Source: Thelonectria olida (taxonomy: Eukaryota; Ascomycota; Sordariomycetes; Hypocreales; Nectriaceae). Taken from it: DNA of 64,000 nt. Numbering within the stretch: position 1 is the first letter of the stretch; each line of letters begins with the position of its first letter. Location of the stretch: assembly GCA_020736575.1 (NCBI GenBank), contig JAGPYM010000057.1, positions 78,360 through 142,359 of the forward strand, read 5' to 3'. The position numbers and the translations under genes were made by a program. The notes beneath the pieces are model-generated. The model saw nothing but the letters and a program-made list of their open reading frames with translations. It was not told the origin of the DNA and searched no databases. Positions 34,401 to 43,975 of this stretch are shown here, piece by piece.

Positions 34401-34928
34401 GACTACCTCCCGACCACACCCATCCACCGCCCAGACCTCATCTTCTCCATCCACAAGAACCCGTCCGCTCCCGCCCGCGACGCGCTGCTCGTCTCTCTGG
34501 AAGTCATCATCCCCACCAACACCACCGCCGGCAGCGACGAGCCACTCCTCCAGACGCCATACGTCGGCGCCGGCGCCAGGATGATCCACAACCACCGCCT
34601 CATCACGCTGATGAGCGCGCCCGCAGGCGGCCAGGATCTCCGCGTCAAGATCGCGCCCCGCAGCGCCGCGCTGGGCCAGATGGTCGGCCTGTCCAATCTG
34701 GCGCTAGAGGACGCGAGCTTCAAGCTGGCGGCTTGCGCCGTGGCGCCCACCCGTACGCCCAGGGCGGTGCAGGTGCATGGTCTCGGGCATGTCATGAGGG
34801 GCGTGTGCAAGGTGCTGCTAGTGGAGAGGTGGGCTTTTGCGAGCGGGGCCGAGGAGGAGGCGGTCGGAGAGGTGGATGTGTTGAAGAGGGAGGGTGGCGA
34901 TGTCGATGGGTTGGGGAACGAGGTGTGA
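31500..34928 (+). CDS. large protein of unknown function (bacterial-type family), 1142 aa; member B of the 26-43 kb locus
   Basis: One uninterrupted exon of 3.4 kb. The ATG at 31500 sits in a strong context (agccATGg), and no earlier in-frame ATG exists. Motifs are: an N-terminal domain with FTVIAPQFQLDPKDINSYYP (residues about 84-103), LPHIVFNDPHVPWQRP (about 114-129) and PWLALITFDPEEL (about 144-156); SGLYSIIISQRSGP and VHLVSVEHM in the middle; a long Pro-rich linker (encoded at about 34040-34300); and a small C-terminal domain. I recall the LPHxVxN-x-xxPWxR and PWLALLxFD motifs from bacterial proteins of unknown function that lie beside homologues of protein A. There is no signal peptide or membrane segment. 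High GC and lack of introns are unlike the flanking genes and fit transfer from bacteria, which is inference. It converges with the subtilase-like gene (276 bp between stops). Confidence 0.85.
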   Translation: MARSLADHIVKRAIATAIGEPPADGSDLPLGHQKLFTFCRPSLDPGVYGIEAIQEIHAPNGETLSVFNYDSTASSPQPVSLQTFTVIAPQFQLDPKDINSYYPPDGHVDEGRILPHIVFNDPHVPWQRPAFSANYARRLPYQVPWLALITFDPEELAVTAEEALGLGIPDFDLKQPPSSGAYPMSVGQFLTKVKSRANYEVIQRQQNGKSIWKNLKSSPDPTSVIFPPISVIEPLFPKDSVLGVLLSHVREANVTGLPDATHGKSGLYSIIISQRSGPMDLTAPKSQVVHLVSVEHMASTNFDDIRSYGRIGMVSLFSWRYLCVPPNPTSVISIMKRLGDQKQMLRPPQQLISSIRSQPGNQTDTDTDPQNGPRLLAERLSLGYSISRWRVATGEETISFIRGPLVPTLTPREPSNGADWPDSSNSGKDYQILDRDLGVMDNTYSSAFQIGKLMAVSDPVFASALFRFRSLVQNRAASSARMTVNGVVPASTVINDAFKAVAEIRRTTKGNCVPARIVLPSSSAVAPPLRDPSILPTFQRAIKSAVALQTSAGEAIYSDYNLGKSNNSDWEIIHKWISDKLFLAGIPAHYLITDPSHLSGLPVDYDEGQPIALTSEALRFFYIDDAWMDCFIDGALSVANHLDPGDDFVRREIKEVYNVYLRNTIDPAPVKPPIPRYGFIIRSLVIKAIPDLRVTVRCRKATGPGVYDIDDSRAPLIRLTKIDDFTLLALLDCFPEHIHDITLSQPPHQQRFTAPTSPTEGLAFPVKQLFTSGAPDGPWPIWPDSRFPNKAQWFTPATRMLNLLPMAQDLNSGMRFSEPTRAFAANIDPAIFSVILNDDNFQLTILPPLLSAPEPYPPPDRQLWANPPPATPISPAAAAQRQSHIASPDDLNSVTPSVHPLSMLQPILSHPPSLNPSATPITIASSAALPTAAISSEYIMSIHPDYRGPAPRPFTPVFPPQKIYSARDYLPTTPIHRPDLIFSIHKNPSAPARDALLVSLEVIIPTNTTAGSDEPLLQTPYVGAGARMIHNHRLITLMSAPAGGQDLRVKIAPRSAALGQMVGLSNLALEDASFKLAACAVAPTRTPRAVQVHGLGHVMRGVCKVLLVERWAFASGAEEEAVGEVDVLKREGGDVDGLGNEV

Positions 34929-35204
34929 ATTTTTTTTGGGCGTCTTTTTTTCTTTTTATTTTGGACTGTTTGGGAGAAAGGCTTTGGGAAGTAGGTTGGT
35001 CGGTCAAGATGGAGAGGAAGGCACGTTATGGGAAAGACTCCATAGATCTATTCCTCTCTCTCTCTCCCAATGGAAACGGACGGAACTTGGCACTTGAAGT
35101 TTTAATCTTTAATTTTCCATTCAAGGATAAAACTGTGTTGATCCTCTCGAATCAACGTGATATTGCGGTGTCATCATTCCATTTTCTTAAGCAAACAAAC
35201 TATT

Positions 35205-37523
35205 TTACATTGCCGAGCCCTTCAAAAAGCAGCACCAGGCCACGGCAAAGGGTGTGAATCCTGTTCCAGAGACCAAACGTATGGCGATACTGTATTTGTG
35301 CCCAGGGAGAGCCGGGAAATCAATCACCTCGTAATTGTTGTCGAAACTGGTTGACGACGCGATCTCCTTGCCGGCTTCGTCCAACAAAATGAGGTCAAGG
35401 TTGAGCGACAACACGGAAGATTCTGCATTGGCCAGGTTGCGCGGCATGCCTCTGAATTCAAAGGTACTGATCCACGCAAGGGTTGCACGCAGATTGAGTT
35501 CCTTGAGGATTTTATCGTCGGGGGGCGTGCTGGGGTCGGCCGAGAGAGCCGGGACCTGGATGAACCAGCGCTTCTTGGACAATTTCCTGTCGCCCTCGAA
35601 GTCCGCGGGCTCCAGCCCAGAGCGGTCCCAGCCGAGGGCGCTAGGAGGCGAGGGTGCCCGCTTGAGATTCTGCGTGATTCTCACCGCGGCCAGGGCGTCG
35701 AGGGCGCCCGCGCCGTCCTTGCCGTCCACGCGCTGCGGCTCGGGCAATTTCTGGGTGCTGAGGTCCGCCCACCACCGGTTGCCAAAGGCGTTGCGGCCCG
35801 CGCCGGCGAGCATAATGGCACGGCAGGCTTCGGGCCGGATGATCAGGTCTTTGTTGGTGCTCTGCAGGATGGCGACGGTGCCGGCCACGGCAGGTGCGGC
35901 AAAGCTGGTTCCCGTGTGCGAGCTGCCCATATAGTAAACTTTGATGCCCGGCGCAACTATGTCCGGCAGCTCCCGGTCGTGGTGCGGGCTGGATGGGTTC
36001 CGGTAGTTGACCCATTGCGGAATGTTTTTGCTTGGGTCTTTGGTAGACAGGTAGGTAATGTGCGCTCCGACGGTCATGATGTTGAAGGCCTTGTGGACCA
36101 CGTAGTCGGTGCTGGGTGGAAGGTTGTCGTACGTTTCGGGAGGGTCGGCATCCTCGTTGATCCTTGGTTGGCCCCCGGCTGTGACGAAGGTTGGGAATGG
36201 GTGAGTCGCAGAGAGAAAGTCCATCTGGACGTCTCGTGCCGACATGGTCGACGTTGTGGCCTCGGGACGTTCGTGCGAGCTGACACAGACGACGGAGCAT
36301 TGATTTGTTATTACCCATTCCAAGGACTCGGTTTTGCCCCGGTCGGTTTTCACTCGGTTGGCTAGATATAGCGTACATCCAGGTGCGTAGCCGTTGACAA
36401 CATTGGTGCCTGGCGGCTGTTTGTTCTTGATGATACCGCAGACGGCTCTTGCGTGCTCATTTTCGGACCTGGTAACCCCCGAAGTGTCGGTTTCCAAGCG
36501 ACCGGCCAGCTCCAGATGGGTCACGTCCGTCGGGCCTCTTTCCCAGAGAACGGCCACCTTGATGTTTTCGCCGTTATGGCCTTGTTCCAGCGCCTTGGTG
36601 CCCCTGGCTAGGCCGATGGATTTGGGAATAACCTTGTCCCCGTCGTCATCGCCATCGCGGTCCACGCCGGCCGTCTGCAAACATGGGTATATCTTCCCTA
36701 CATGCTCTGATTTCGCCAATACCCTAATCTGCGAGACCGTGAGACGGGTCGAGAAGGACGGTAGCAGAGAGTGATCCGCCACGTCGGCGCCGAAGCCGGT
36801 TACCAGACCGATCAGCTCCTCCTTGGGAGTTCGATACGCATCCCTGACAGAGCGGCCGTCGCCCTCCTTTCTCACCAGGAGAGGGTCGAACTGCAACAGC
36901 GGCCAGACGGTGACTTCAAACGCGTCTGATTCCTCGGCAGCCTCGAGCTCATGCCACAGCGTCTCATGGATGTGGCCGAACTTGGCGAGGCGTCGCTCGT
37001 TGACCGCCCGCAGGATGGCCTCGCCATCCACGTCGTTCCCTTGGCCATCATAGGAAAGGCAGCAGGGGACCAAAGTGTCGTGATGGACCGCTTTGACGCG
37101 CGAAAGGTACTGCGTGCCGGAGGGTGCCTTCTCTCCTGGCTTGAGCCGTTGCGTCTCCAGCTCGCCGACCGCGAGGTGGATGGCATGCTCCACGCGCAGA
37201 TGCTTGGGGATGGAGCTGGGGAATCTGCGAATGCATACCAGCCGGGATGCAGGATGCGAGGTGACTGCGTTTCCCGCGCCATCGACGAGTGCGTCGACGA
37301 TGATCCTGTACAGGTCCGAGGCCAATGCATGCGTGGACAGTTCCGCCGCGGTGGCATTGGCATCTGCATCGACTCGGATGGGCACGGCGATGCGGTGGCT
37401 CCCAGCCTCAACGTGGATCGCTTTCCTGGTCGCTACGGAATCGACTCTGCGCGGTAAGGTGATACGGATTGGGGCTCCGGGGGCGAGCACCTCTTTGGAG
37501 AAGAACGAGAACTCGACGGCCAT
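35205..37523 (-). CDS. subtilase-like (peptidase S8 family) protein with altered active site, 772 aa
   Basis: Single exon. The first ATG is at 37523 in good context (gccATGg). The N-terminal 300 residues are a non-catalytic region. The S8 domain spans about residues 315-640: IKVAVLWERG at the strand that normally carries the catalytic Asp, NEHARAVCGII with the catalytic His (H357), and HTGTSFAAPAVAG with the catalytic Ser (S540). The usual Asp of the VAVxDxG motif is not there (Leu-Trp-Glu), and D333 a few residues later is the only nearby candidate. The oxyanion Asn of the AAGN motif reads TAGG. There is no signal peptide, so it is probably cytosolic. It may be a degenerate or specialised protease that processes or binds its neighbours. 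It lies divergent to the DUF6603 gene (600 bp) and convergent to gene B. Confidence 0.85.
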   Translation of the reverse strand: MAVEFSFFSKEVLAPGAPIRITLPRRVDSVATRKAIHVEAGSHRIAVPIRVDADANATAAELSTHALASDLYRIIVDALVDGAGNAVTSHPASRLVCIRRFPSSIPKHLRVEHAIHLAVGELETQRLKPGEKAPSGTQYLSRVKAVHHDTLVPCCLSYDGQGNDVDGEAILRAVNERRLAKFGHIHETLWHELEAAEESDAFEVTVWPLLQFDPLLVRKEGDGRSVRDAYRTPKEELIGLVTGFGADVADHSLLPSFSTRLTVSQIRVLAKSEHVGKIYPCLQTAGVDRDGDDDGDKVIPKSIGLARGTKALEQGHNGENIKVAVLWERGPTDVTHLELAGRLETDTSGVTRSENEHARAVCGIIKNKQPPGTNVVNGYAPGCTLYLANRVKTDRGKTESLEWVITNQCSVVCVSSHERPEATTSTMSARDVQMDFLSATHPFPTFVTAGGQPRINEDADPPETYDNLPPSTDYVVHKAFNIMTVGAHITYLSTKDPSKNIPQWVNYRNPSSPHHDRELPDIVAPGIKVYYMGSSHTGTSFAAPAVAGTVAILQSTNKDLIIRPEACRAIMLAGAGRNAFGNRWWADLSTQKLPEPQRVDGKDGAGALDALAAVRITQNLKRAPSPPSALGWDRSGLEPADFEGDRKLSKKRWFIQVPALSADPSTPPDDKILKELNLRATLAWISTFEFRGMPRNLANAESSVLSLNLDLILLDEAGKEIASSTSFDNNYEVIDFPALPGHKYSIAIRLVSGTGFTPFAVAWCCFLKGSAM

Positions 37524-37589
37524 GGCTCCTGTCTGTGGTCGTCGTGGCGGTGGTGGCCGTAGGAGGGAGAGGCTCCGTACCTTACACCC

Positions 37590-37637
37590 GCTGCTGCTGC
37601 TGCTATGTGGTGGTGGTGGTGGTGCTGCTGCTGGTGG
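37590..37637. repeat. trinucleotide microsatellite (CTG/TGG) in the subtilase leader
   Basis: Runs of CTG and TGG (gctgctgctgctgct, then tggtggtggtggtgg, then gctgctgctgg) lie 67-114 bp upstream of the subtilase-like ATG, probably in its 5' leader. The same stretch is open in the gene's frame but has no ATG. Confidence 0.7.
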
Positions 37638-38123
37638 CTCTCTGCCCACCAGACCAGCAAATGCTATCTAACCTCCCAATGCTTTGGAATGCCCATGCTG
37701 TCTTCTTCCGCCCCCGTATCGGCTTCCACACCAGGCTGTTGGGGAAATGGATGCCTCAGCTGACCGAGGGGTTCCGCAGCAGCAGGGCCAATCACGGCAA
37801 GTGATGCGAGGTGTTGCTTGCCCGGAACTCTCAGCCGCACCGCTTAGGAGGCCCGCATTATAGGGTTTCCGGGTGAATCCGCTGATAACGGGGGCAGGAA
37901 CAATCGCGATTGGGTACTCTGCAGCTTTCGGCCAGGCTGAGAATGGCGCAACGTCACACAGTGACTTGGGGGGAGACAGATGGGGGGGAATCATGTGCGT
38001 TTTCATCGGCCGGTTCAACAACAACCACATCCACGGCGAGTGCATCTCCGCTCATGGACTGTTTGATACACGGGCCTGGCCTCGCCCGTTCAAACGGCCG
38101 CATATCCGTCTGGAAGAAAAACC

Positions 38124-41100
38124 ATGGCCTTGGTGCCCCCGCTGGATGGCTCGACCGGAGCGCTCAGCACCTATTGGACCCAGCGGATCCTCAATGAGCC
38201 CCTGCAGGTCGATGTGCAACCGCCTCCGGCACCCCAGGCGATTGCAGTAAAGAGCCGCTTTCTGTGGGATCTCGTCTTCACCAGCCAAAGCAATACGGTC
38301 AAGTTTGGTCCATCATCGCCGGGCACCGCCGCCGTGTCACCCACGTCGCAGGATGCCGTCCTAGGGCTGGATCCAGCGTCGTTCCCGCTGTCGCTGACGT
38401 TTGCATCTGTCGCCTCCAAATTCATCGGCACCACCGCTGCATCGACCGAACTGGCTGCGTTTGTCACTGCCGTCGACAGCCCTCCAGGCAGCCTGATTCT
38501 CTCCCTGGACACCGCGGTGGCCAGCAGAAGCGCCCTGTGGGCCATCGCCTCCGATGAGTATCGCACAATCGTCACGCTCCCCTTCGAAGCACCTGGCGCG
38601 GCCACCGACGCCATCCAAAGATTCACCAACGACTCCTTTGGCACCACAGTCCAGCTGGTGAACCCAAAGGTGCGGCTCTCCTTCACCCTAGCTACCATCT
38701 ACGTTCCCGATCCTGGCACGCCAACCGTCCTTACCGCCTCCTCGTCCTGGCAGCTGGACGTCTCGCTTGCCGCTGACACTTTTGAAGTCGTCCTCCGCTT
38801 GTCTCCCTACGGCGCCAATCTCCTCATCTCCAATCCCCAGGGCATTCCTACCCCGCCTGGCTCGATTTTGGACCGCCTGAGCAATGCCATCACAGGCTCC
38901 AACCCCTCGTCTAGGGCTCCGAAAGCTGGCGATCTTCCCTCTCCAGGCCAGGGCAGCGGTGCCTTCAATGCCTTTTTCTCTGGCATCAGTCTGTGGTATA
39001 TCTGCCTCCAGCGCTCCAGCGAAAAAACAACCCTTCCGGACGGCACCGTTGGAGAGACGCCTGGGCCTGTGTACTGGCGAGTCAATTTGATAGCCGATTG
39101 GACCACCAGGTCCGACGTCCTCCTCGGACTCGAGTTCGACTCCAATCTAGACTCGCTGTACGGCAAACTTCTCTTCAGCAATGATGCTCCCCCCTTGTAT
39201 GCCAATCGTCGATTCGACTATGACTGGCAACTGGACGTTTCCACTGCCGTTCGAACTCCCCTGCCGCTGTATTTGGACATCTGGCAGCTCTTCAGCCCGA
39301 ACGCGAAACCACCGCCCCAGATACCCTCCAAGATCATACATGGCAGTGTAGGCTTCCGCAAAACCGCCGGAACCGACTCCGCCTTCAATTTGTCTGCAAC
39401 CATTGTCTCGGAGGCTTCCTTTTCTCCTCCGCCAAAGAATGCCAGGTCCGCCCCCGATGGTTTTTCATGGGACGTGGTCTCCGTAGACGCCATGATCCAA
39501 AGCGGCGCTTCTGGCCCGCTGGTGACTCTTGGGCTTTTCACCGAGTTTACTCTGACCCCACCCTCCGGGAGCAGCTTCTCTCCCGCTACTTTTGGCATCG
39601 ACATCCAATGGAACTCGGCTGGATCCTGGGTTTTGCACGGCTCTGTTGGAGATTTGTCTTTGGGCATGCTGGCTGATTTCTTCGACGGCGGTGTTAGGGA
39701 TGTCGTGGCTGCCCTGGTTGGACCTCTTGCCCTGGAACAGCTCGATGTGGTGTACACCTATGATGCCGACGGGGAAGCCTCGTCCTTCTTCATCCGCGGC
39801 GTCATCCTTCTTGGAACGCTGGAGCTGGATCTCTCCTACGAATACGCATCCGGGCTGTTGGAAGCTGGTGTGGACTCTGCATCAACCATAGTTCGAAAGC
39901 AGAACGGAACTGAAGCATCCAATCCTCCTCCGCTGCTCGGGCCAGTCGTCGGAGGCGTCCGCCAATCCGTGTGGACATTCACCGCTACCCTCGGCGCCTC
40001 TTCTCCAAGCTCCACGATTGGCTCCATGCTGCAGTCTATAACCGGAAACGCTGCCAATCTCCCGGATTTTGTGGCATCAATCCCAGTCGGCGAAGCTTCT
40101 GGCCCGCAATCCGCGGTGAAACTCGTTCTTCGCGGAACGGACGCCTATACGGCTCTATCCATCGCAATAACCATCGGTGACTTCACCCTCACTTTTATAT
40201 CTCTTAGCACCCCGAGCTCTACGCATGCTAAACGCATCCTCCGCGTACAGGTCGACCAGATCCCGCTGGTGAAAGACATCCCACTTATCAAAGAACTCCC
40301 ACAGCCTTTCGACAAGCTCGTTTACTTATGGCTGGACGATGACAGCGGGAAAGGCATGTTAACAACCGAGCTGGCCCATATCAATGACGAGCTCGACCTT
40401 CTCTCCATTCCGAGAGTTGTTGCCAAGGACACCAATAACGCCGACCCTATCTTGCCTGTCCTCCGACCTGGCCACCATTTCATGGTGTTGAACAAGGGCG
40501 GTGTAGTCCTTGATCATGTCTTTGGCGACAGTGCTGCCAATTCTGGTAGCAACGATGCTCAAGCCACTGCCACAACTCCGAGCGAAGGCCCCACGAAAGG
40601 TGGGCTTCAAGTGCAGCTACCATTCCTCACCATATCCGGAATAGCGCTGGATTTCAGAGGAGGCTCTATCGTGCTGGACTTTGACGCTGCAGTCAAGCTT
40701 GGTCCACTCTTCTTCACGTTGGTCGGTTTCTACATTGGAATCCCTCTGTCAAGCATCAAACTAAACGATCTCTCTCACATCCATGTCGATTTTGGCCTAC
40801 ATGGCCTAGAAGTGGCCCTGGATCAGCCTCCAGTCACACTAGCAGGAGTGTTTATCCATGATGGGATCATAAATCTAGGCGGCATGCATCTGGACAGCTA
40901 CCGAGGCGGCATCAGCCTGGGATTCCAGGCTTGGAAGTTCATCGCCATCGGACAATACGGCAAGGACACCGACACCGACTTCAAGACAGTCTTTGTCTAC
41001 GCCAACCTTGATGGGCCTCTCGTGACCCTAGCCTTTGCATCCATCACAGGAGTGCGAGTGGGCCTGGGCTTCAACAGCATGATACGATCTCCCGCGATCA

Positions 41101-43281
41101 AGGAACTTCCCGATTTCCCATTGCTGGACAACTCGGCAGCCTCTAGCTCGGGTCAAAGTCCCCTCGCTCTCCTAAACAAGTTCCTGGCTCCTTCGACGGG
41201 AATCCCGTGGGTGGTGCCCAAGGAGGATGCGTATTGGGTCGCTGCCGGCCTGACCTTGACGGCATTTGGCATCCTATCCGTCACAGCAGTCCTGGTGTTC
41301 GGCGTTCGGGACGGCGGCTTCGTGATATCCGTCTTCGCAAACGGCATCGCGCGAATGCCCCCTACGGCGCCGCCCGAAGCAACCCTCTTCTACGTGGAAA
41401 TCGGAATGCTTGCGGAAATCAACACCGTGGACGGCTACTTTACCGTTCAAGCCGCCCTGGCGCCCTCGTCCCATGTCCTGGTTCCTTCATGCCGACTCAC
41501 CGGTGGGTTTGCTCTTGTGAACTGGTTCAGTCCCAGTCCTCACTCTGGAGACTTTGTATTCACAGTTGGAGGGGTATGTGTTTTTTCTTTCTCACACGCC
41601 TTGGTTCGCCTGAACAGTGTTACTGACTGGTGCAGTTTCACCGTGCCTATTCTCCCCCACCCTGGTATCCCGTTCCGGATCGTTTAGGCATCTCCTTCAC
41701 CCTTGGGAGCATGATTAACGTCACAGGGAACGTCTATTTCGCCATTACTCCAAAGTGCGTCATGGGAGGAGGCGGTCTGCATCTGGGTCTTGATGTCGGG
41801 CCCGTCAGTGCCTGGCTGGATGTCGCGCTGGATGTCTTCGTCCAGTTCAAGCCGTTCCATTACATGGCGGATCTCAAAGTCTCCGTCGGTTGTGCAATAT
41901 CGATTGACGTATGGTTTGTGCATATCCGGGTGACCGCGAGTGTAGGAGCAAACCTTCACATTGAGGGCCCTGATCCTTTTGGTGGAGTAAGTAACCCCAG
42001 GCTCGATATACTCTTTGGACTTCATGATGAGCTGACCCCCCTGCGCAGACGGCCACCGTGGACTTCTATTTGTTCTCATTTACCATCAACTTCGGCGAGA
42101 GGCCGCCGCCGGCCCCGCCTATTTCGCTCGTCGAATTTTTCAACATGGTCAACGTACCTGGGCCGGCTCCAGCTCCTTCCACGTCACCAGACCCCGTCGA
42201 TGCCATGCTGGGAAGAATACGGTTTGTTGTCTCCACGGGCCTGTATCCCAAGCTACTCCCACCCTCATCAGGGGGTCCTCCGAGCGGACCCTTCCCCAGC
42301 ACCGGGGTCGGCACACCTTGGGATATCAAGGTTGGGGCGTTCAGCTTTGTAATCGGTGTTGACTTTGCACTTTCATCAGCGACAGTTACGAACTCGTCGT
42401 CCTCTGCGTCTCCAACCACGCCCATTTTAACGCCAGTCACAAACACCGACCCGGACCATTTCTACTCCAAACCCATGCACATCAACACCCCCTTCACATC
42501 CTCTCTCAGCATCACCGTCTACAATATCGACGATCCAGGCAATCCCCTCATAAAGGACAACTTCACGGGCGAAATGGTCCTCAAAGACGTTCCCGCTGCC
42601 CTCTGGGGCCCGTACTCCACCGACGAAGACCCCACCGTATCGCGGAACCCTCAAAAGCTCAAAGATGGCAACAACCCAAGCATGAAGCTGTGCATGGGCG
42701 TGACGATATTCTCTCCACCATCCACCTTCGGCCCCTGCCCCGTTCAATCCTTCAACCCCACCATCGCATTCACCACCAAAATCAAATCCAGCACGGACTC
42801 CGACTTCTACCTCCCGGACATCGAGGGTCCGCAGGACACCTTCCTCGCCGGCAGTCCCATCAAACCGGACGACCCCCCCGCGGATCGCTGGTCTGACTTC
42901 AAAGACGAATGGAGCAAGGCGGCGGAGTCTGGGAAGACCGCGCTGGGGAACCCGGCTGTGGACGGATCTCAGCCGGATGGGATCCTCAAGCTAACTATTG
43001 TTTATTGCCGAGTGTATGATTGTTTCCCACATAGTGAATGTCACTTGCTTCTAAACTGTCTCCATTATCGCATACTGCAGAGGGCGGACACAGGGCTGCA
43101 GTTAAAGTCCTTTTGGCCCGAAGCGACATGGAACCCGACACAGAGGATAACAACGGTCGGACGCCACTTAGCTATGCCGCCGAAGGGGGGCACAAGGCTG
43201 TCATCAGGATGCTTCTTAGCCGGAGCGCTGATATCAAGTCGAACTATAGCCTGGGCCAAACCTGCTTTACTGGGCCGCTAG
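38124..43281 (+). CDS. giant DUF6603-domain protein, about 1677 aa as read, with disrupted C-terminus
   Basis: Three exons, 38124-41573, 41636-41986 and 42049-43281, with two 62-bp introns in phase 0. The start accATGg is strong. The first 800 residues are beta-rich and unfamiliar. The DUF6603 region (about 825-1310) is recognised by the repeated beta-strand motifs FLTISGIALDFRGGSIVLDF, LDQPPVTLAGVFIHDG, FKTVFVYANLDGPLVTLAF, YWVAAGLTLTAFGILSV and CRLTGGFALVNWF. After splicing come FHRAYSPPPWYPVP and YFAITPKCVMGGG. The strands alternate small and hydrophobic residues, suggesting a long amphipathic beta structure (inference). From about 43000 the frame runs out of register over an ankyrin fragment, so the last 90 or so residues are probably not native. 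DUF6603 proteins are known from bacteria and fungi and have no established function. No signal peptide is seen. Confidence 0.8.
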
Positions 43282-43528
43282 GGAAGGGCACCTGGCAGTC
43301 GTGGAGCTACTACTTGAGAATGGCGCCAATGCCGAGACGAAAAGCACCTCTGGACTGACGCCGCTCAGCTTTGCTGAACGGCGTCGGCATAGGGCCGTTG
43401 CGAATCTGTTGAAGAAGTACTGCGCTGATGTTGAGTCGAGGGTCAACTCCAGCGATACACTAGGTAGCCCAAGCAACGTCTGGCAGCCACAACCAGCGAC
43501 ATTACAACGTCGTTTCAGTACTAATTAG
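43055..43528 (+). pseudogene. ankyrin-repeat fragment
   Basis: Two frames give typical ankyrin repeats: PLSHTAEGGHRAAVKVLLA and TPLSYAAEGGHKAVIRMLL (to about 43240). After a frame slip near 43250-43280 come WAAREGHLAVVELLLENGA and GLTPLSFAERRRHRAVANLL, ending at a stop at 43526-43528. About four repeats in all, with no start codon or other domain. It abuts, and partly overlaps out of frame, the 3' end of the DUF6603 gene. Such repeats are common C-terminal parts of fungal NLRs, so this may be an NLR scrap that truncated the DUF6603 gene. Confidence 0.75.
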
Positions 43529-43975
43529 TAATAACTCTTGTGTGTTTCCATCTTTGAGGATATATCAATTTACACCTTTCATAATTTCCTGGTATCTTCT
43601 GCGTATTCACATAGTTGCCTCATTTTGTATTTGGGTTGAAGGTGCAGACGCCTGCTACGACATTGTGGCCGTGGATCGGTCCGTGGAAGATGCCGAGTTT
43701 CGGAAAAGCTGGCCTGGTCTGAAACCCTGCAGAAATCTTGATTTAGCCTCGTGACGGCAGGAAGTCACGCCACCATGAAGTAGGGGAATGTTGGGGCTTT
43801 GTTGCATCGGCTCTAGCTGTCACCAAGCTTCGACCACGGCATCTTCTGATTGGCATTGAATGATGAAGCCACGGCAGATGGAGAACCTCAACATGGTTTG
43901 ACATGTGCGCTGCCCTAAGGAAATGATGTGAACGATTGCGTAGACTGCAGTCTTCCCGTTGTTTCCGCTGGGACT
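43529..43975. other. intergenic, no gene seen
   Basis: No frame with domain features. It lies between the ankyrin scrap and the isomerase relic. Confidence 0.5.

Noticed and set aside
33695..35257. 520-codon plus-strand frame, Arg/Pro/His-rich
   Set aside because: It lies in another frame of gene B. Its odd composition is the usual shadow of GC-rich coding DNA.
35641..36378. 245-codon minus-strand frame inside the subtilase-like gene
   Set aside because: Alternative frame of a gene whose main frame shows the S8 motifs.
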